From Novosphingobium arvoryzae (GTDB lineage Bacteria > Pseudomonadota > Alphaproteobacteria > Sphingomonadales > Sphingomonadaceae): 64,000 bases of DNA. Below, piece by piece: positions 33,613 to 42,852 of this stretch. Each line of letters begins with the position of its first letter. Positions within the stretch are counted from its first letter, which is position 1. Under the pieces are notes generated by a model. That model saw nothing but the letters and a program-made list of their open reading frames with translations, searched no databases and was not told where the DNA came from. A program made the translations under genes and the position numbers. The DNA is taken from the NCBI RefSeq assembly GCF_014652615.1, contig NZ_BMZD01000009.1, positions 1 to 64,000 on the forward strand. Reading direction: 5' to 3'.

Positions 33613-34899
33613 ATGGATTTTTCGCTGCCTGAAGACCTCGTGGCCTATCTGGCCGAACTCGACGCGTTCATCGCCGCAGAGATCAAGCCACTGGAAGAGC
33701 AGGACGACAACATCCGCTTCTTCGATCATCGCCGCGAATGGGCGCGGACCGATTTCGAGAATGGCGGCCTGCCCCGGCACGAGTGGGAAAAGCTGCTGGT
33801 CGAAGCCAGCAAGCGTGCCGATGCGGCGGGCCACTGGCGCTTTTCCGCACCCAAGAAGTATGGCGGCAAGGATGGCTCCAACCTGTGGATGGCGGTGATC
33901 CGCGATCGCTTTGCCGCCAAGGGGCTGGGGCTGCACAACGATTTGCAGAACGAACACTCGATCGTCGGCAACTTTCCCTTCGTGGCGATGTTCGAACACT
34001 TCGGGACGGACGAACAGCAGAAGGAATTCATCCTGGGCGGGTTCGCACGCGAACGCCGCACCGCCTTTGGCTTGACCGAGCCGAACCACGGCTCGGACGC
34101 CACCCACATGGAAACCCGCGCCGTGCGTGAAACCCGCGATGGGGTGCCGGGGTGGCGGATTGACGGCGAGAAGATGTGGACCACCGGCATGCACGTGGCC
34201 ACGCACTGCGCCACGTTCGCGCGGACCAGCGGCAAGGATGGCGATGCCAAGGGGATCACCTGCTTCCTGGTGCCCAACCCGACCGAGGGGCTGGTGATCG
34301 AGGAGTATCTCTGGACCTTCAACATGCCGACCGACCACCCGCGCGTCAGCTTCACCAATGTCTGGGTGCCCGACAGCGCGATCCTGGGGCCGGTCGACGG
34401 CGGGCTGGCCATCGCGCAGAGCTTCGTCCACCAGAACCGCATCCGCCAGGCGGCCAGTTCACTGGGCGCGGCGACGTTCTGCGTCGAGGAATCGGTCCGC
34501 TATGCGCGTGAACGCAAGCCGTTCGGCGCGGAGCTGGCGCGCAACCAGGGCATCCAGTTCCCGCTGGTGGAACTGGCTACCCAGTGCGAGATGCTGCGGA
34601 CCCTGATCTACAAGACGGCCTGGGAAATGGACCAGATGGAGCACAAGGAGATCGAGCATAAGCTCTCCGACAAGATCTCGATGTGCAACTACTACGCCAA
34701 CCGGCTGGTCTGCGAGGCGGCGGACCGGGCGATGCAGGTGCATGGCGGGATCGGTTATTCGCGGCACAAGCCGTTCGAACACATCTATCGCCACCACCGC
34801 CGCTACCGGATCACCGAAGGGGCGGAGGAAATCCAGATGCGCAAGGTGGGGGCATACCTGTTCGGCTACCTCGGCCCGCGCAAGGCGCTGTTCCAGTAG
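33613..34899 (+). CDS. Acyl-CoA dehydrogenase, ACAD10/11-like
   Basis: A 428-residue FAD-dependent acyl-CoA dehydrogenase family protein. FGLTEPNHGSDATHMETRA is the first family signature (FAD binding), KMWTTGMHVATHCATFARTSG follows it, and the C-terminal MQVHGGIGYSRHKPFEHIYRHHRRYRITEGAEEIQMRKVGAYLF (about 378-421) contains the second signature. Arg-rich HHRRYRITEGAEEIQ is characteristic of the ACAD10/11 branch. The start at 33613 follows the phosphotransferase stop by one base, and AAGGGAA precedes it. The pairing mirrors the fused kinase-ACAD proteins of animals, so the true reaction may be removal of a phosphate from a 4-phosphoacyl-CoA rather than simple dehydrogenation. Confidence 0.92.
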   Translation: MDFSLPEDLVAYLAELDAFIAAEIKPLEEQDDNIRFFDHRREWARTDFENGGLPRHEWEKLLVEASKRADAAGHWRFSAPKKYGGKDGSNLWMAVIRDRFAAKGLGLHNDLQNEHSIVGNFPFVAMFEHFGTDEQQKEFILGGFARERRTAFGLTEPNHGSDATHMETRAVRETRDGVPGWRIDGEKMWTTGMHVATHCATFARTSGKDGDAKGITCFLVPNPTEGLVIEEYLWTFNMPTDHPRVSFTNVWVPDSAILGPVDGGLAIAQSFVHQNRIRQAASSLGAATFCVEESVRYARERKPFGAELARNQGIQFPLVELATQCEMLRTLIYKTAWEMDQMEHKEIEHKLSDKISMCNYYANRLVCEAADRAMQVHGGIGYSRHKPFEHIYRHHRRYRITEGAEEIQMRKVGAYLFGYLGPRKALFQ

Positions 34900-34915
34900 G
34901 CACGGGCCTGATCGC

Positions 34916-34943
34916 TTGACTTCGGGGCGCGCGCTGGTAGATG
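34916..34943 (+). promoter_or_regulatory. Promoter for rplJL
   Basis: TTGACT (34916-34921), a 16-bp spacer and TAGATG (34938-34943) form a good sigma-70-type promoter, 255 bp before rplJ and after the acyl-CoA dehydrogenase gene. Confidence 0.6.
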
Positions 34944-34949
34944 CGCGTC

Positions 34950-35198
34950 CCGACCGGCAAGGATTCGTCCGCGCCGTTCATCCGTCCGAGACAGTTGGTG
35001 TGCGGAATGTGCCGCACTTAATTTCCAGCCTAGACGGGGAAAAGAGATTTCGCGCTTCGGCCCTGTGCCGCCGCGCAACCGGCGTGCTTCACGCCCCTCC
35101 TTCCCCATCAACGGACTCGCCCGCAGGCGCTTTGGCGCGTGCGGACAACGCAGCCCGGCCTTGTGCTTCATGCACACGGCCATCGTGAAGGAGTAAGC
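34950..35198 (+). promoter_or_regulatory. rplJ leader, probable L10 autoregulatory region
   Basis: About 250 bases of untranslated leader lie between the predicted promoter and rplJ. In many bacteria this region folds into a kink-turn structure bound by the L10(L12)4 complex to repress its own translation. Several GC-rich complementary stretches are visible (for example GTGCGG/CCGCAC at about 35000-35018), but I could not settle a fold by eye. Confidence 0.45.
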
Positions 35199-35711
35199 AT
35201 GGATCGTTCGCAGAAAGCCGATGCGGTCGCAGCTCTGAACGCAACCTTCAACGAGGTCGGCGTGGTGGTGATCACCCGCAACCTCGGCATGACCGTGGCC
35301 CAGACCACGGCCCTGCGCGTGAAGATGCGTGAAGCCGGTGCGTCGTTCAAGGTTTCCAAGAACAGTCTTGCAAAGCTGGCCATCGCGGACACGGACTATG
35401 CCGGCATCGGTGACATGCTCACCGGTCCGGTGGCGCTGGCGACTTCGGTCGACCCCGTCACCGCGGCAAAGATCGCTGTCGAATTCGCCAAGACCAACGA
35501 CAAGTTGGAAATCGTTGGCGGTGCGATGGGTTCGCAGGTGCTCGATGCCGACGGGATCAAGGCGCTCGCCTCGATGCCTTCGCTCGACGAACTGCGCGCC
35601 AAGCTCATCGGCCTTGTCCAGGCACCGGCGACCAAGATCGCTCAGGTTGTCACGGCACCGGCTGGCAAGCTGGCCCGCGTCTTTGGCGCCTACGCCAAGG
35701 AAGCCGCATAA
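35199..35711 (+). CDS. rplJ: 50S ribosomal protein L10
   Basis: A 170-residue L10, which anchors L7/L12 dimers to the ribosomal stalk. The family pattern is clear: MDRSQKADAVAALNATFNEVG, then VVVITRNLGMTVAQTTALRVKMREAGASFKVSKNSLAKLA (residues 23-62), and the C-terminal helix (APAGKLARVFGAYAKEA) that binds L12. GAAGGAG lies five or so bases before the ATG. rplL follows after 78 bp containing a hairpin. rplK and rplA, which normally precede it, are not next to it. Confidence 0.98.
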   Translation: MDRSQKADAVAALNATFNEVGVVVITRNLGMTVAQTTALRVKMREAGASFKVSKNSLAKLAIADTDYAGIGDMLTGPVALATSVDPVTAAKIAVEFAKTNDKLEIVGGAMGSQVLDADGIKALASMPSLDELRAKLIGLVQAPATKIAQVVTAPAGKLARVFGAYAKEAA

Positions 35712-35727
35712 GACTGATCAAGCGTTT

Positions 35728-35763
35728 TGCCGGACAAGACCCTTCGATCCGAAGCGTCCGGCA
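35728..35763 (+). promoter_or_regulatory. Hairpin between rplJ and rplL
   Basis: TGCCGGAC (35728-35735) pairs with GTCCGGCA (35756-35763), with an inner TTCG-ATC-CGAA stem. It ends 26 bp before rplL. A hairpin here can mark mRNA processing or stabilise the distal rplL message, which must be translated about four times as often as rplJ. Confidence 0.5.
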
Positions 35764-35789
35764 TCCATCAATTTGTGGAGTGAAACATC

Positions 35790-36161
35790 ATGGCTGATAT
35801 CGCCAAGCTCGTTGAAGAACTTTCGAAGCTGACCGTCCTCGAAGCCGCTGACCTCGCCAAGGCTCTGGAAGAAGCCTGGGGCGTGTCGGCTGCTGCCGCT
35901 GTTGCCGTGGCTGCTGCCCCGGCCGCCGCTGCTGAAGCTGCTGAAGAAAAGACCGAATTCGACGCCATCCTGACCTCGGACGGCGGCAACAAGATCGCCG
36001 TCATCAAGGAAGTCCGCGCGATCACCTCGCTCGGCCTGACCGAAGCCAAGGCGCTGGTCGAAGCCGCTCCGAAGGCGATCAAGGAAGGCGTGTCGAAGGC
36101 TGAAGCCGAAGACATCAAGGCCAAGGTCGAAGCCGCTGGCGGCAAGGTCGAAATCAAGTAA
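35790..36161 (+). CDS. rplL: 50S ribosomal protein L7/L12
   Basis: A 123-residue stalk protein. The N-terminal dimerisation helices ([25 protein letters not shown]) are followed by an Ala-rich hinge ([21 protein letters not shown]) and the C-terminal factor-binding domain ([55 protein letters not shown], residues 69-123). It recruits elongation factors. A UUCG-loop terminator follows, separating it from rpoB, which lies 6.9 kb away. Confidence 0.98.
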   Translation: MADIAKLVEELSKLTVLEAADLAKALEEAWGVSAAAAVAVAAAPAAAAEAAEEKTEFDAILTSDGGNKIAVIKEVRAITSLGLTEAKALVEAAPKAIKEGVSKAEAEDIKAKVEAAGGKVEIK

Positions 36162-36194
36162 GCTTCTTCACCGAAGCCTACGGTATTTCAGGAA

Positions 36195-36221
36195 AGGGCG
36201 GTCCTTCGGGGCCGCTCTTTT
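36195..36221 (+). terminator. Terminator after rplL
   Basis: AGGGCGGTCC-TTCG-GGGCCGCTCT is a 10-bp stem (two wobble pairs) with a stable UUCG tetraloop and is followed by TTTTCG. It also faces the convergent cytochrome gene. Confidence 0.85.
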
Positions 36222-36325
36222 CGTTTGGGCGGGCGGTGCGGGGCGGGCCGGATCGCCGGAAACAGACAGGGCCGGAAAGGTTGCCCCTTCCAGCCCTGCC
36301 GCGCGACCCGAAGACGGGAGAAGGG

Positions 36326-36769
36326 TTACTTCAGCGTCTTCATGTATTCGATCAGTTCCTTGCGCTTGGCCGGATCGGACAGGCCCGCGTAAGTCATCTT
36401 GGTGCCGGGCACCATCTTCATCGGTCCGGCCAGCCACTGGTCCAGCGTGGCGTCGTCCCAGGTCAGGCCCGATGCCTTGAGCTTGTCGGAAAAGGCATAG
36501 CCGGCCAGCTCGCCCGCCTTGGTGCCATAGACGCCGGCCAGGCTGGGGCCGATGCCGTGCTTGCCGGGTTCGACCGCGTGGCATGCGGCGCACTGCGCGA
36601 AAGAGGCGGGCTTGCCGCCCGCGTCGGCAACAGCCGGAGCTGCGGCGGAACCCGCATCGGCGGCGGCCGGTGCGCTGTCGGCAGCGGGTTGTTCTTCTGC
36701 CGGGGAGCCGCAGGCGGCCAGCCCGAGTGCCAGGACGGGAACCAGAATCATCTTCGCGGAAACGCGCAT
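36326..36769 (-). CDS. Lipid-anchored class I cytochrome c
   Basis: A 147-residue c-type cytochrome. The signal peptide ends in the lipobox LAAC with Cys20, so the protein is predicted to be a lipoprotein. An Ala/Asp-rich linker (21-53) leads to the haem domain, with CAACH at 60-64 binding haem and His64 as proximal ligand; Met125 (PGTKMTYAG) is the distal ligand, as in cytochromes c2 and c-552. It probably carries electrons from the bc1 complex to a terminal oxidase. The ATG at 36769 (preceded by GGAGAG) starts the signal peptide. It is divergent from the MATE transporter gene. Confidence 0.92.
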   Translation of the reverse strand: MRVSAKMILVPVLALGLAACGSPAEEQPAADSAPAAADAGSAAAPAVADAGGKPASFAQCAACHAVEPGKHGIGPSLAGVYGTKAGELAGYAFSDKLKASGLTWDDATLDQWLAGPMKMVPGTKMTYAGLSDPAKRKELIEYMKTLK

Positions 36770-36940
36770 CCAAACTCTCCTTGAACCTTTGACCGCGATC
36801 GTTAGCGCCGCGCCGCGCGGCGGGAAAGTGCGTTTGTTACGTCTGCCGTTGCATGAAGCGCACGGTATTGCCCCCAAATGCCCGGATGGCGGCGATAAGC
36901 CTTCCCCTGGCCGCTGCACCGGCCTATCCGCAGCGGCCTG

Positions 36941-38320
36941 ATGGCCGAACCTGCCGCACCTTCTCTCTGGCGCACCGAACTGGGCGCGACGCTGCGCCTC
37001 GCGGCGCCGCTGGCGGCAGCCAACCTGCTGCAGATGCTGGTCTATGCCATCGACGTGATCTTCGTGGCGCGGCTGGGGGAGACGGCGCTCGCGGCATCCT
37101 CGCTGGCAACCACGCTGTTCGGGCTGATGATGTGGTGCCTGATCGGGCTGACCGGGGCCTGCGCGCCGCTGATCGCCGCCGAACTGGGCCGCCGGGCCCA
37201 TGCGGTGCGCGAAGTGCGCCGCTCGGTCCGCATGGCATTGTGGCTGGCGGCGGGCACCGGCCTGCTGGCGATGCTGGTGTCGGCCAATGGCGAGGCGCTG
37301 CTGCTGCTGAGCGGGCAGGACGCCGAAGTCGCGCGGCAGGCGGGCAGTTTTCTGGCGATCCTGCTGTGGGCAACGATCCCCAACATCATGGCCGGCGTGC
37401 TGCGCAACTTCGTGTCCGCGCTGGGCCGCCCGGTCTTCGCCACCGCGATCACGGGGCTGGCGATCTTGGTCAACGCGCTGGGCAATTACGTGCTGGTGTT
37501 CGGCAACTGGGGGGCTCCGGCGCTGGGGCTCGATGGCTCGGCCATTTCCAGCGTGATCACGGCCTTCGTGATGCTGGGAGCCTATGCCCTGGCGATCAGG
37601 ACGGACCGGCGGCTGCGGCGCTACCGCGTGTTCGGCCGCTGGTGGCGCCCCGAATGGCAGCGCCTGCGCGACCTGCTGCGGATCGGCCTGCCGATTTCGC
37701 TGATCATCATGGCCGAGGGCGGGCTGTTTTCCAGCGCGGCGTTCCTGATGGGGCTGCTGGGGCAGGCGGAACTGGCCGGGCATACCGTGGCGCTGCAAGT
37801 CGCCGCGCTGGCGTTCCAGATCCCGTTCGGCGTGGGGCAGGCCGCAACGATCCGGGTGGGCTATCACTATGGTGCGGGCAATGTCGCGGCGATCGCGGCG
37901 GCGGGCAAGGCGGCGCTGGTGGTCGCGGTCAGCTACATGATCATTCCCGCCGCGCTGATGATCCTGGCCCCGCGCTTCGTCCTGTCGCTCTATGTCGATC
38001 CGGCTGATCCGGCCAATGCGGCGATGGTCGGCCATGCGGTCGGCTTCCTGGCGATTGCCGCGGCGTTCCAGCTGTTCGACGGGCTGCAGGCGGTGCTGGC
38101 GGGCACGCTGCGGGGCCTGCAGGATACGCGGATGCCGCTGATCCTGGCGCTGATCGGCTACTGGCTGATCGGGTTCACGACCTCGGTCGCGCTGGGGTTC
38201 TTCTCGCCGCTGGCGGGCAACGGGATCTGGCTGGGGCTGGCGGCGGGACTGGTCGTCGTCTCGCTGCTGCTGGGGCGGCGATGGCAGCGCCGTGCCGTGC
38301 TGGGACTGGTCCCGGCCTGA
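36941..38320 (+). CDS. MATE family efflux transporter
   Basis: A 459-residue multidrug and toxin extrusion protein with about 12 transmembrane helices. Two MatE halves can be seen (from about residue 18, LRLAAPLAAANLLQMLVYAIDVIFVARLGE, and from about 245, LLRIGLPISLIIMAEGGLF). The NorM-type features are a Gln/Asp-containing first helix region and the conserved GVLRNFVSALGRPVFA. Such proteins export cationic drugs and metabolites using Na+ or H+. There is no strong Shine-Dalgarno sequence before the ATG. It is divergent from the cytochrome gene, and groESL follows in the same direction with its own promoter. Confidence 0.92.
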   Translation: MAEPAAPSLWRTELGATLRLAAPLAAANLLQMLVYAIDVIFVARLGETALAASSLATTLFGLMMWCLIGLTGACAPLIAAELGRRAHAVREVRRSVRMALWLAAGTGLLAMLVSANGEALLLLSGQDAEVARQAGSFLAILLWATIPNIMAGVLRNFVSALGRPVFATAITGLAILVNALGNYVLVFGNWGAPALGLDGSAISSVITAFVMLGAYALAIRTDRRLRRYRVFGRWWRPEWQRLRDLLRIGLPISLIIMAEGGLFSSAAFLMGLLGQAELAGHTVALQVAALAFQIPFGVGQAATIRVGYHYGAGNVAAIAAAGKAALVVAVSYMIIPAALMILAPRFVLSLYVDPADPANAAMVGHAVGFLAIAAAFQLFDGLQAVLAGTLRGLQDTRMPLILALIGYWLIGFTTSVALGFFSPLAGNGIWLGLAAGLVVVSLLLGRRWQRRAVLGLVPA

Positions 38321-38354
38321 ACCAGCGGCGCGGAATTTTTTTCCGTCGAGTCCG

Positions 38355-38383
38355 CTTGACGCCCCATTGGGCTGCACCCATAT
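38355..38383 (+). promoter_or_regulatory. RpoH-like heat-shock promoter of groESL
   Basis: CTTGAC (38355-38360), a 16-bp spacer and CCCATAT (38377-38383) resemble the sigma-32 consensus CTTGAA / CCCCATNT. It lies just before the CIRCE element. Confidence 0.55.
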
Positions 38384-38392
38384 GCGCGCTGC

Positions 38393-38417
38393 TGGCACTC
38401 TCCGGGTGAGAGTGCCA
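38393..38417. promoter_or_regulatory. CIRCE element (HrcA operator)
   Basis: TGGCACTC-N9-GAGTGCCA is an 8-bp perfect inverted repeat with the 9-base spacer typical of CIRCE (consensus TTAGCACTC-N9-GAGTGCTAA). It lies 39 bp before groES, so HrcA should repress groESL; hrcA is not in the window. Confidence 0.95.
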
Positions 38418-38455
38418 ACCCAAATCCTGTTTAGGTAATAGAGAGGGAACCACCC

Positions 38456-38743
38456 ATGTCATTCCGTCCGTTGCACGACCGCGTGCTCGTGCGCCGCGTT
38501 GAGGCTGAAGAAAAGACCGCTGGCGGGATCATCATCCCCGACAGCGCCAAGGAAAAGCCCGCCGAGGGTGAAGTGATCGCCGTGGGTTCGGGCGCTCGCG
38601 CCGAAAACGGCACCATCACGCCGCTGGACGTCAAGGTTGGCGACCGCGTGCTGTTCGGCAAGTGGTCGGGCACCGAAGTGAAGATCGGCGGCGAAGACCT
38701 GCTGATCATGAAGGAAAGCGACATCCTCGGCATCATTGGCTGA
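38456..38743 (+). CDS. groES: Co-chaperonin GroES
   Basis: A 95-residue GroES, the lid of the GroEL folding chamber. It starts [34 protein letters not shown], with the mobile loop (about 16-33) that binds GroEL including GGIIIPD. Length is normal. GAGAGGGAACC lies before the ATG. groEL follows after 49 bp. Control is by the CIRCE operator and an RpoH-like promoter directly upstream. Confidence 0.99.
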   Translation: MSFRPLHDRVLVRRVEAEEKTAGGIIIPDSAKEKPAEGEVIAVGSGARAENGTITPLDVKVGDRVLFGKWSGTEVKIGGEDLLIMKESDILGIIG

Positions 38744-38774
38744 GCGAGCGCTGACTTCAACAATCCCATTCTAG

Positions 38775-40436
<1,662 letters not shown>

Positions 40437-40474
40437 GCCATATTGCCGTCTATTCAGACACTTGCACGAAAATT

Positions 40475-40505
40475 GGGCCGGGGGAGCAATCCTCCGGCCC
40501 TTTTT
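40475..40505 (+). terminator. Terminator after groEL
   Basis: GGGCCGGGGGA-GCAA-TCCTCCGGCCC forms a near-perfect 11-bp stem followed by TTTTT (40501-40505). Confidence 0.92.
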
Positions 40506-40648
40506 CTTGGCCTTTTTCCGCCACGATAAAGGTTAACCAAGGTTATTCCGTTGCCCGCACCGGCGGGGCGGTTCGTCGCGCGGCGGATTGAGCGGGGACT
40601 CGGCGGCGTTAGACAAATCGCAAACATATCAGGGTTAATGCATAGCTT

Positions 40649-41698
40649 GTGAAAACGGGTCTGATCTCCAAGCTGATAACCGGGCTGGCATTTGCCGGTG
40701 CGCTGGCCGTGCCCGCGGCCGCGCGGGCGAACGGCGATGCGCTTGAGCTGGATTTCGACCGGGTGCTGGGCAGCCAGCCGCGCGCGCCGCGCGACGTTCC
40801 CGCCCCCACGCAGCCCTTCGTCCCCGCCATGCCCGCGCCAAACGTCTATCCGGGCGGACTGGAAGCGCAGTTGGCCGGCCTTGCCAGCGCGGAGCGCGGG
40901 CGGATCGGCGTGGCCGCGCTTGACCTCGCGACCGGGCGGACCGTCTCGGTGCTGGGGGATCAACCGTTTCCCATGGCCAGCACCAGCAAGATCGCGGTGG
41001 TCGCCACGTTCCTTGACGGCGTCGATCAGGGCCGCTGGAAGCTGACCGACCGCTTCCCGCTGATGATCCCGCAAGGATCGCGCAAGTTTTCCTCCACCGT
41101 CGCGCCGGTCCGGCCCGGTGCGATGATTTCGGCCCACGGGCTGATCGAACTGGCGATCACTCGCAGCGACAACCCCGCCACCGATGCCCTACTGGCCGTG
41201 GTCGGAGGTCCGCAGGCGGTCAATCGCTGGCTGCGCAAGGCCGGGATTTCGGGCATGCGGATGGACCGCGACATCGCCACGCTGGTGCGCGATGATGGCG
41301 AACACAATCCCGCCACGACGATCGACCAGCGCGACAGCGCCACCCCGCTGGCCATGGTGGAACTGCTGGGCGGGCTATATCAGGGCCAGTGGCTCAGCCC
41401 GCAGAGCCGCAATGTGCTGCTGGGTGCGATGGGCCGCACCGTCACCGGCAAGCGGCGCCTGCGCGCGCAGCTGCCCGCCGGAGCAGACATCGCGCACAAG
41501 ACCGGCACGCTGTTCAACACGTCCAGCGATGTCGGGATCATCCAGACCCCGGATGGCCGCGCGATTGCCATTGCGGTCTATGCCACCGGGCAGGGCGGCA
41601 AGCCCCAGCGCGACGCCCGCATCGCCACTATCGCCCGCGTCGTCTATGACGGCTACCAGACCGAAGCCTCCAGCGTCCGTCGCACCGCTTCGCGCTGA
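40649..41698 (+). CDS. Class A beta-lactamase-like serine hydrolase without the deacylation Glu
   Basis: A 349-residue exported protein (signal peptide 1-28, ending AAARA). The serine-active-site motifs are STSK at 111-114, SDN at 173-175 and KTG at 284-286. The omega loop reads RMDRDIATL; aligned by eye to the class A pattern R-x-DRWEPEL, the position of Glu166 is Ile209. Without that Glu, hydrolysis of an acyl-enzyme should be slow, so it may be a penicillin-binding or cell-wall peptidase-like enzyme rather than a working beta-lactamase. The start is a GTG with a weak ribosome-binding site. It stands alone between terminators, and a second class A-like gene lies on the other side of rpoBC. 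Confidence 0.85.
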   Translation: MKTGLISKLITGLAFAGALAVPAAARANGDALELDFDRVLGSQPRAPRDVPAPTQPFVPAMPAPNVYPGGLEAQLAGLASAERGRIGVAALDLATGRTVSVLGDQPFPMASTSKIAVVATFLDGVDQGRWKLTDRFPLMIPQGSRKFSSTVAPVRPGAMISAHGLIELAITRSDNPATDALLAVVGGPQAVNRWLRKAGISGMRMDRDIATLVRDDGEHNPATTIDQRDSATPLAMVELLGGLYQGQWLSPQSRNVLLGAMGRTVTGKRRLRAQLPAGADIAHKTGTLFNTSSDVGIIQTPDGRAIAIAVYATGQGGKPQRDARIATIARVVYDGYQTEASSVRRTASR

Positions 41699-41720
41699 TT
41701 TTCCCGATTTCCAAACGCAA

Positions 41721-41753
41721 AGGGCGGCGCCTTCGCTGTGAAGGCACCGCCCT
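41721..41753. terminator. Bidirectional terminator between the beta-lactamase-like and XRE genes
   Basis: AGGGCGGCGCCTTC-GCTGT-GAAGGCACCGCCCT is a 14-bp stem with one mismatch, between convergent 3' ends. Confidence 0.8.
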
Positions 41754-41774
41754 GTTGACGTGGCTGGTTCGCGC

Positions 41775-41981
41775 TTATTCGGCGTCGTAACCCAGCAGAT
41801 CGCCCGGCTGGCAATCCAGTTCGCGGCAGATCGCCTCAAGGGTCGAAAAGCGCACGGCCTTGGCCTTGCCGGTCTTGAGGATTGAAAGGTTGGCGAGGGT
41901 GATGTCCACCTTTTCCGCCAGTTCGGTCAGCGTCATGCGGCGCTGGTAGAGCAGCTCGTCGAGCTTGACGGAAATCGGCAT
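41775..41981 (-). CDS. XRE/Cro-type HTH regulator
   Basis: A 68-residue DNA-binding protein that is only an HTH domain (LDELLYQRRMTLTELAEKVDITLANLSILKTGKAKAVRFSTLEAICRELDCQPGDLL is residues 7-63), of the small YozG-like Cro/C1 group. Such regulators usually pair with a DUF2975 membrane protein, as here. The ATG at 41981 overlaps the TGA of the DUF2975 gene by one base. It is the last gene of a three-gene minus-strand operon whose upstream region is full of palindromes it may bind. Confidence 0.9.
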   Translation of the reverse strand: MPISVKLDELLYQRRMTLTELAEKVDITLANLSILKTGKAKAVRFSTLEAICRELDCQPGDLLGYDAE

Positions 41982-42511
41982 CACACGGTCCCTTCCAGGT
42001 CAGAGCGCATCCGCGCGCCTTCGCGGAACACGCGGGCCAGGATGAACAGCACCAGGGCCAAAAGCACTCCGCCCAGCGAGAGGCCGAAATCGGACGTTGC
42101 ATCCTTGACCGTTGCGGCGAGCCACTGGCCGATGCCGCCAACCGGGATGGACAGCGCCCCGATGGCCACCGTCAGCCAGCCCATGTGGGCGAGGCGGTCG
42201 GCGTTTTCGGGGGCAAAGGGATCGCCCATGCCAACGCTGTCGATCACGCGGCGCAGATCGCGCAGCCAGTGATAGGCGATGCTGGCCATGATCGCGACCA
42301 GGATCAGGATCGCCTGGATGGCGGCGGTGGTCTGCCAGTCGAGCGTCTTGCCGGTTTCGGCGGCGAGTTCCTTGAGAATCGCTTCCTGCCCGACAATCAT
42401 GACGGGCAGCAGCACAACCATCAGTGTGCCGACAATGATGGCAAGGACCATGGCGATCACGATCAGGATGCGCGCGGCGGTCAGCAGGGGGTCGCGGGGA
42501 GAGGCGGTCAT
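41981..42511 (-). CDS. DUF2975 membrane protein
   Basis: A 176-residue protein with four predicted membrane helices (about 12-38, 60-80, 110-135 and 142-162). The segment RVIDSVGMGDPFAPENADRLAHMGW between helices two and three is the family hallmark. DUF2975 proteins are commonly encoded next to a tiny XRE regulator, and the pair is thought to act as a membrane sensor with a transcription factor; the signal is unknown. A strong GGAAGGAG stands seven bases before the ATG. A 46-codon gene precedes it by 28 bp and the XRE gene overlaps its stop. Confidence 0.88.
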   Translation of the reverse strand: MTASPRDPLLTAARILIVIAMVLAIIVGTLMVVLLPVMIVGQEAILKELAAETGKTLDWQTTAAIQAILILVAIMASIAYHWLRDLRRVIDSVGMGDPFAPENADRLAHMGWLTVAIGALSIPVGGIGQWLAATVKDATSDFGLSLGGVLLALVLFILARVFREGARMRSDLEGTV

Positions 42512-42539
42512 GGCTTCAGGCTCCTTCCGAGGGGGCGGT

Positions 42540-42680
42540 TCAGGCGAGCGGGGCGACCAGCACCGCCGCGGGGGCCGGGCGGGACAGGTTCAGGGCGGCG
42601 GGCGTCAGGGTCGGCACCCACAGCGCAAGAACTGCGGCGGCGGCCAGAACCAGGGCGATGGGGCTGCGGGAATGGGTCAT
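42540..42680 (-). CDS. 46-residue hydrophobic small protein
   Basis: A short gene, first of the DUF2975-XRE operon. The protein begins MTHSRSPIALVLAAAAVLAL and has one hydrophobic stretch (about 8-22) that could be a signal peptide or membrane anchor, followed by a Pro/Ala/Leu-rich tail ending VAPLA. Support comes from a GGAGA ribosome-binding site seven bases before the ATG, its place 28 bp upstream of and in line with the DUF2975 gene, and high GC at third positions. No family is recognised. It could be an exported peptide sensed or bound by the DUF2975 protein, but that is speculation. Confidence 0.6.
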   Translation of the reverse strand: MTHSRSPIALVLAAAAVLALWVPTLTPAALNLSRPAPAAVLVAPLA

Positions 42681-42701
42681 TAATCGTTCTCCGATGTCTT
42701 C

Positions 42702-42767
42702 AATATCGATATTCAATAATCCGAGTCGGGCTTATCGTCAATCAATAATATTGAAAAACGATATCGT
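42702..42767. promoter_or_regulatory. AT-rich cluster of palindromes upstream of the DUF2975-XRE operon
   Basis: Three palindromes stand within 66 bp: AATATCGATATT (42702-42713), TCAAT-AAT-ATTGA (42742-42754) and ACGATATCGT (42758-42767). The stretch is far less GC-rich than its surroundings and lies 22 bp before the small gene. It probably holds the operon promoter and the operators of the XRE regulator. Confidence 0.55.
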
Positions 42768-42817
42768 GCTGATCGTTTTGCAGAAAGTGCACGCTAGCCT
42801 GCCGGGTGGGGCGCGGT

Positions 42818-42846
42818 TTGACAGGGCCGGGGCGCTCGCCTATAGG
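42818..42846 (+). promoter_or_regulatory. Near-consensus promoter of rpoBC
   Basis: TTGACA (42818-42823), an exact 17-bp spacer and TATAGG (42841-42846). It predicts an rpoB transcript with a leader of about 215 bases. No other gene lies between it and rpoB. Confidence 0.8.
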
Positions 42847-42852
42847 CGCCCT

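Noticed and set aside
38393..38398. TGGCAC as a sigma-54 promoter start near groES (rpoN is in the window)
   Set aside because: The TTGC half of the -24/-12 element is absent at the right spacing; the bases belong to the CIRCE repeat.
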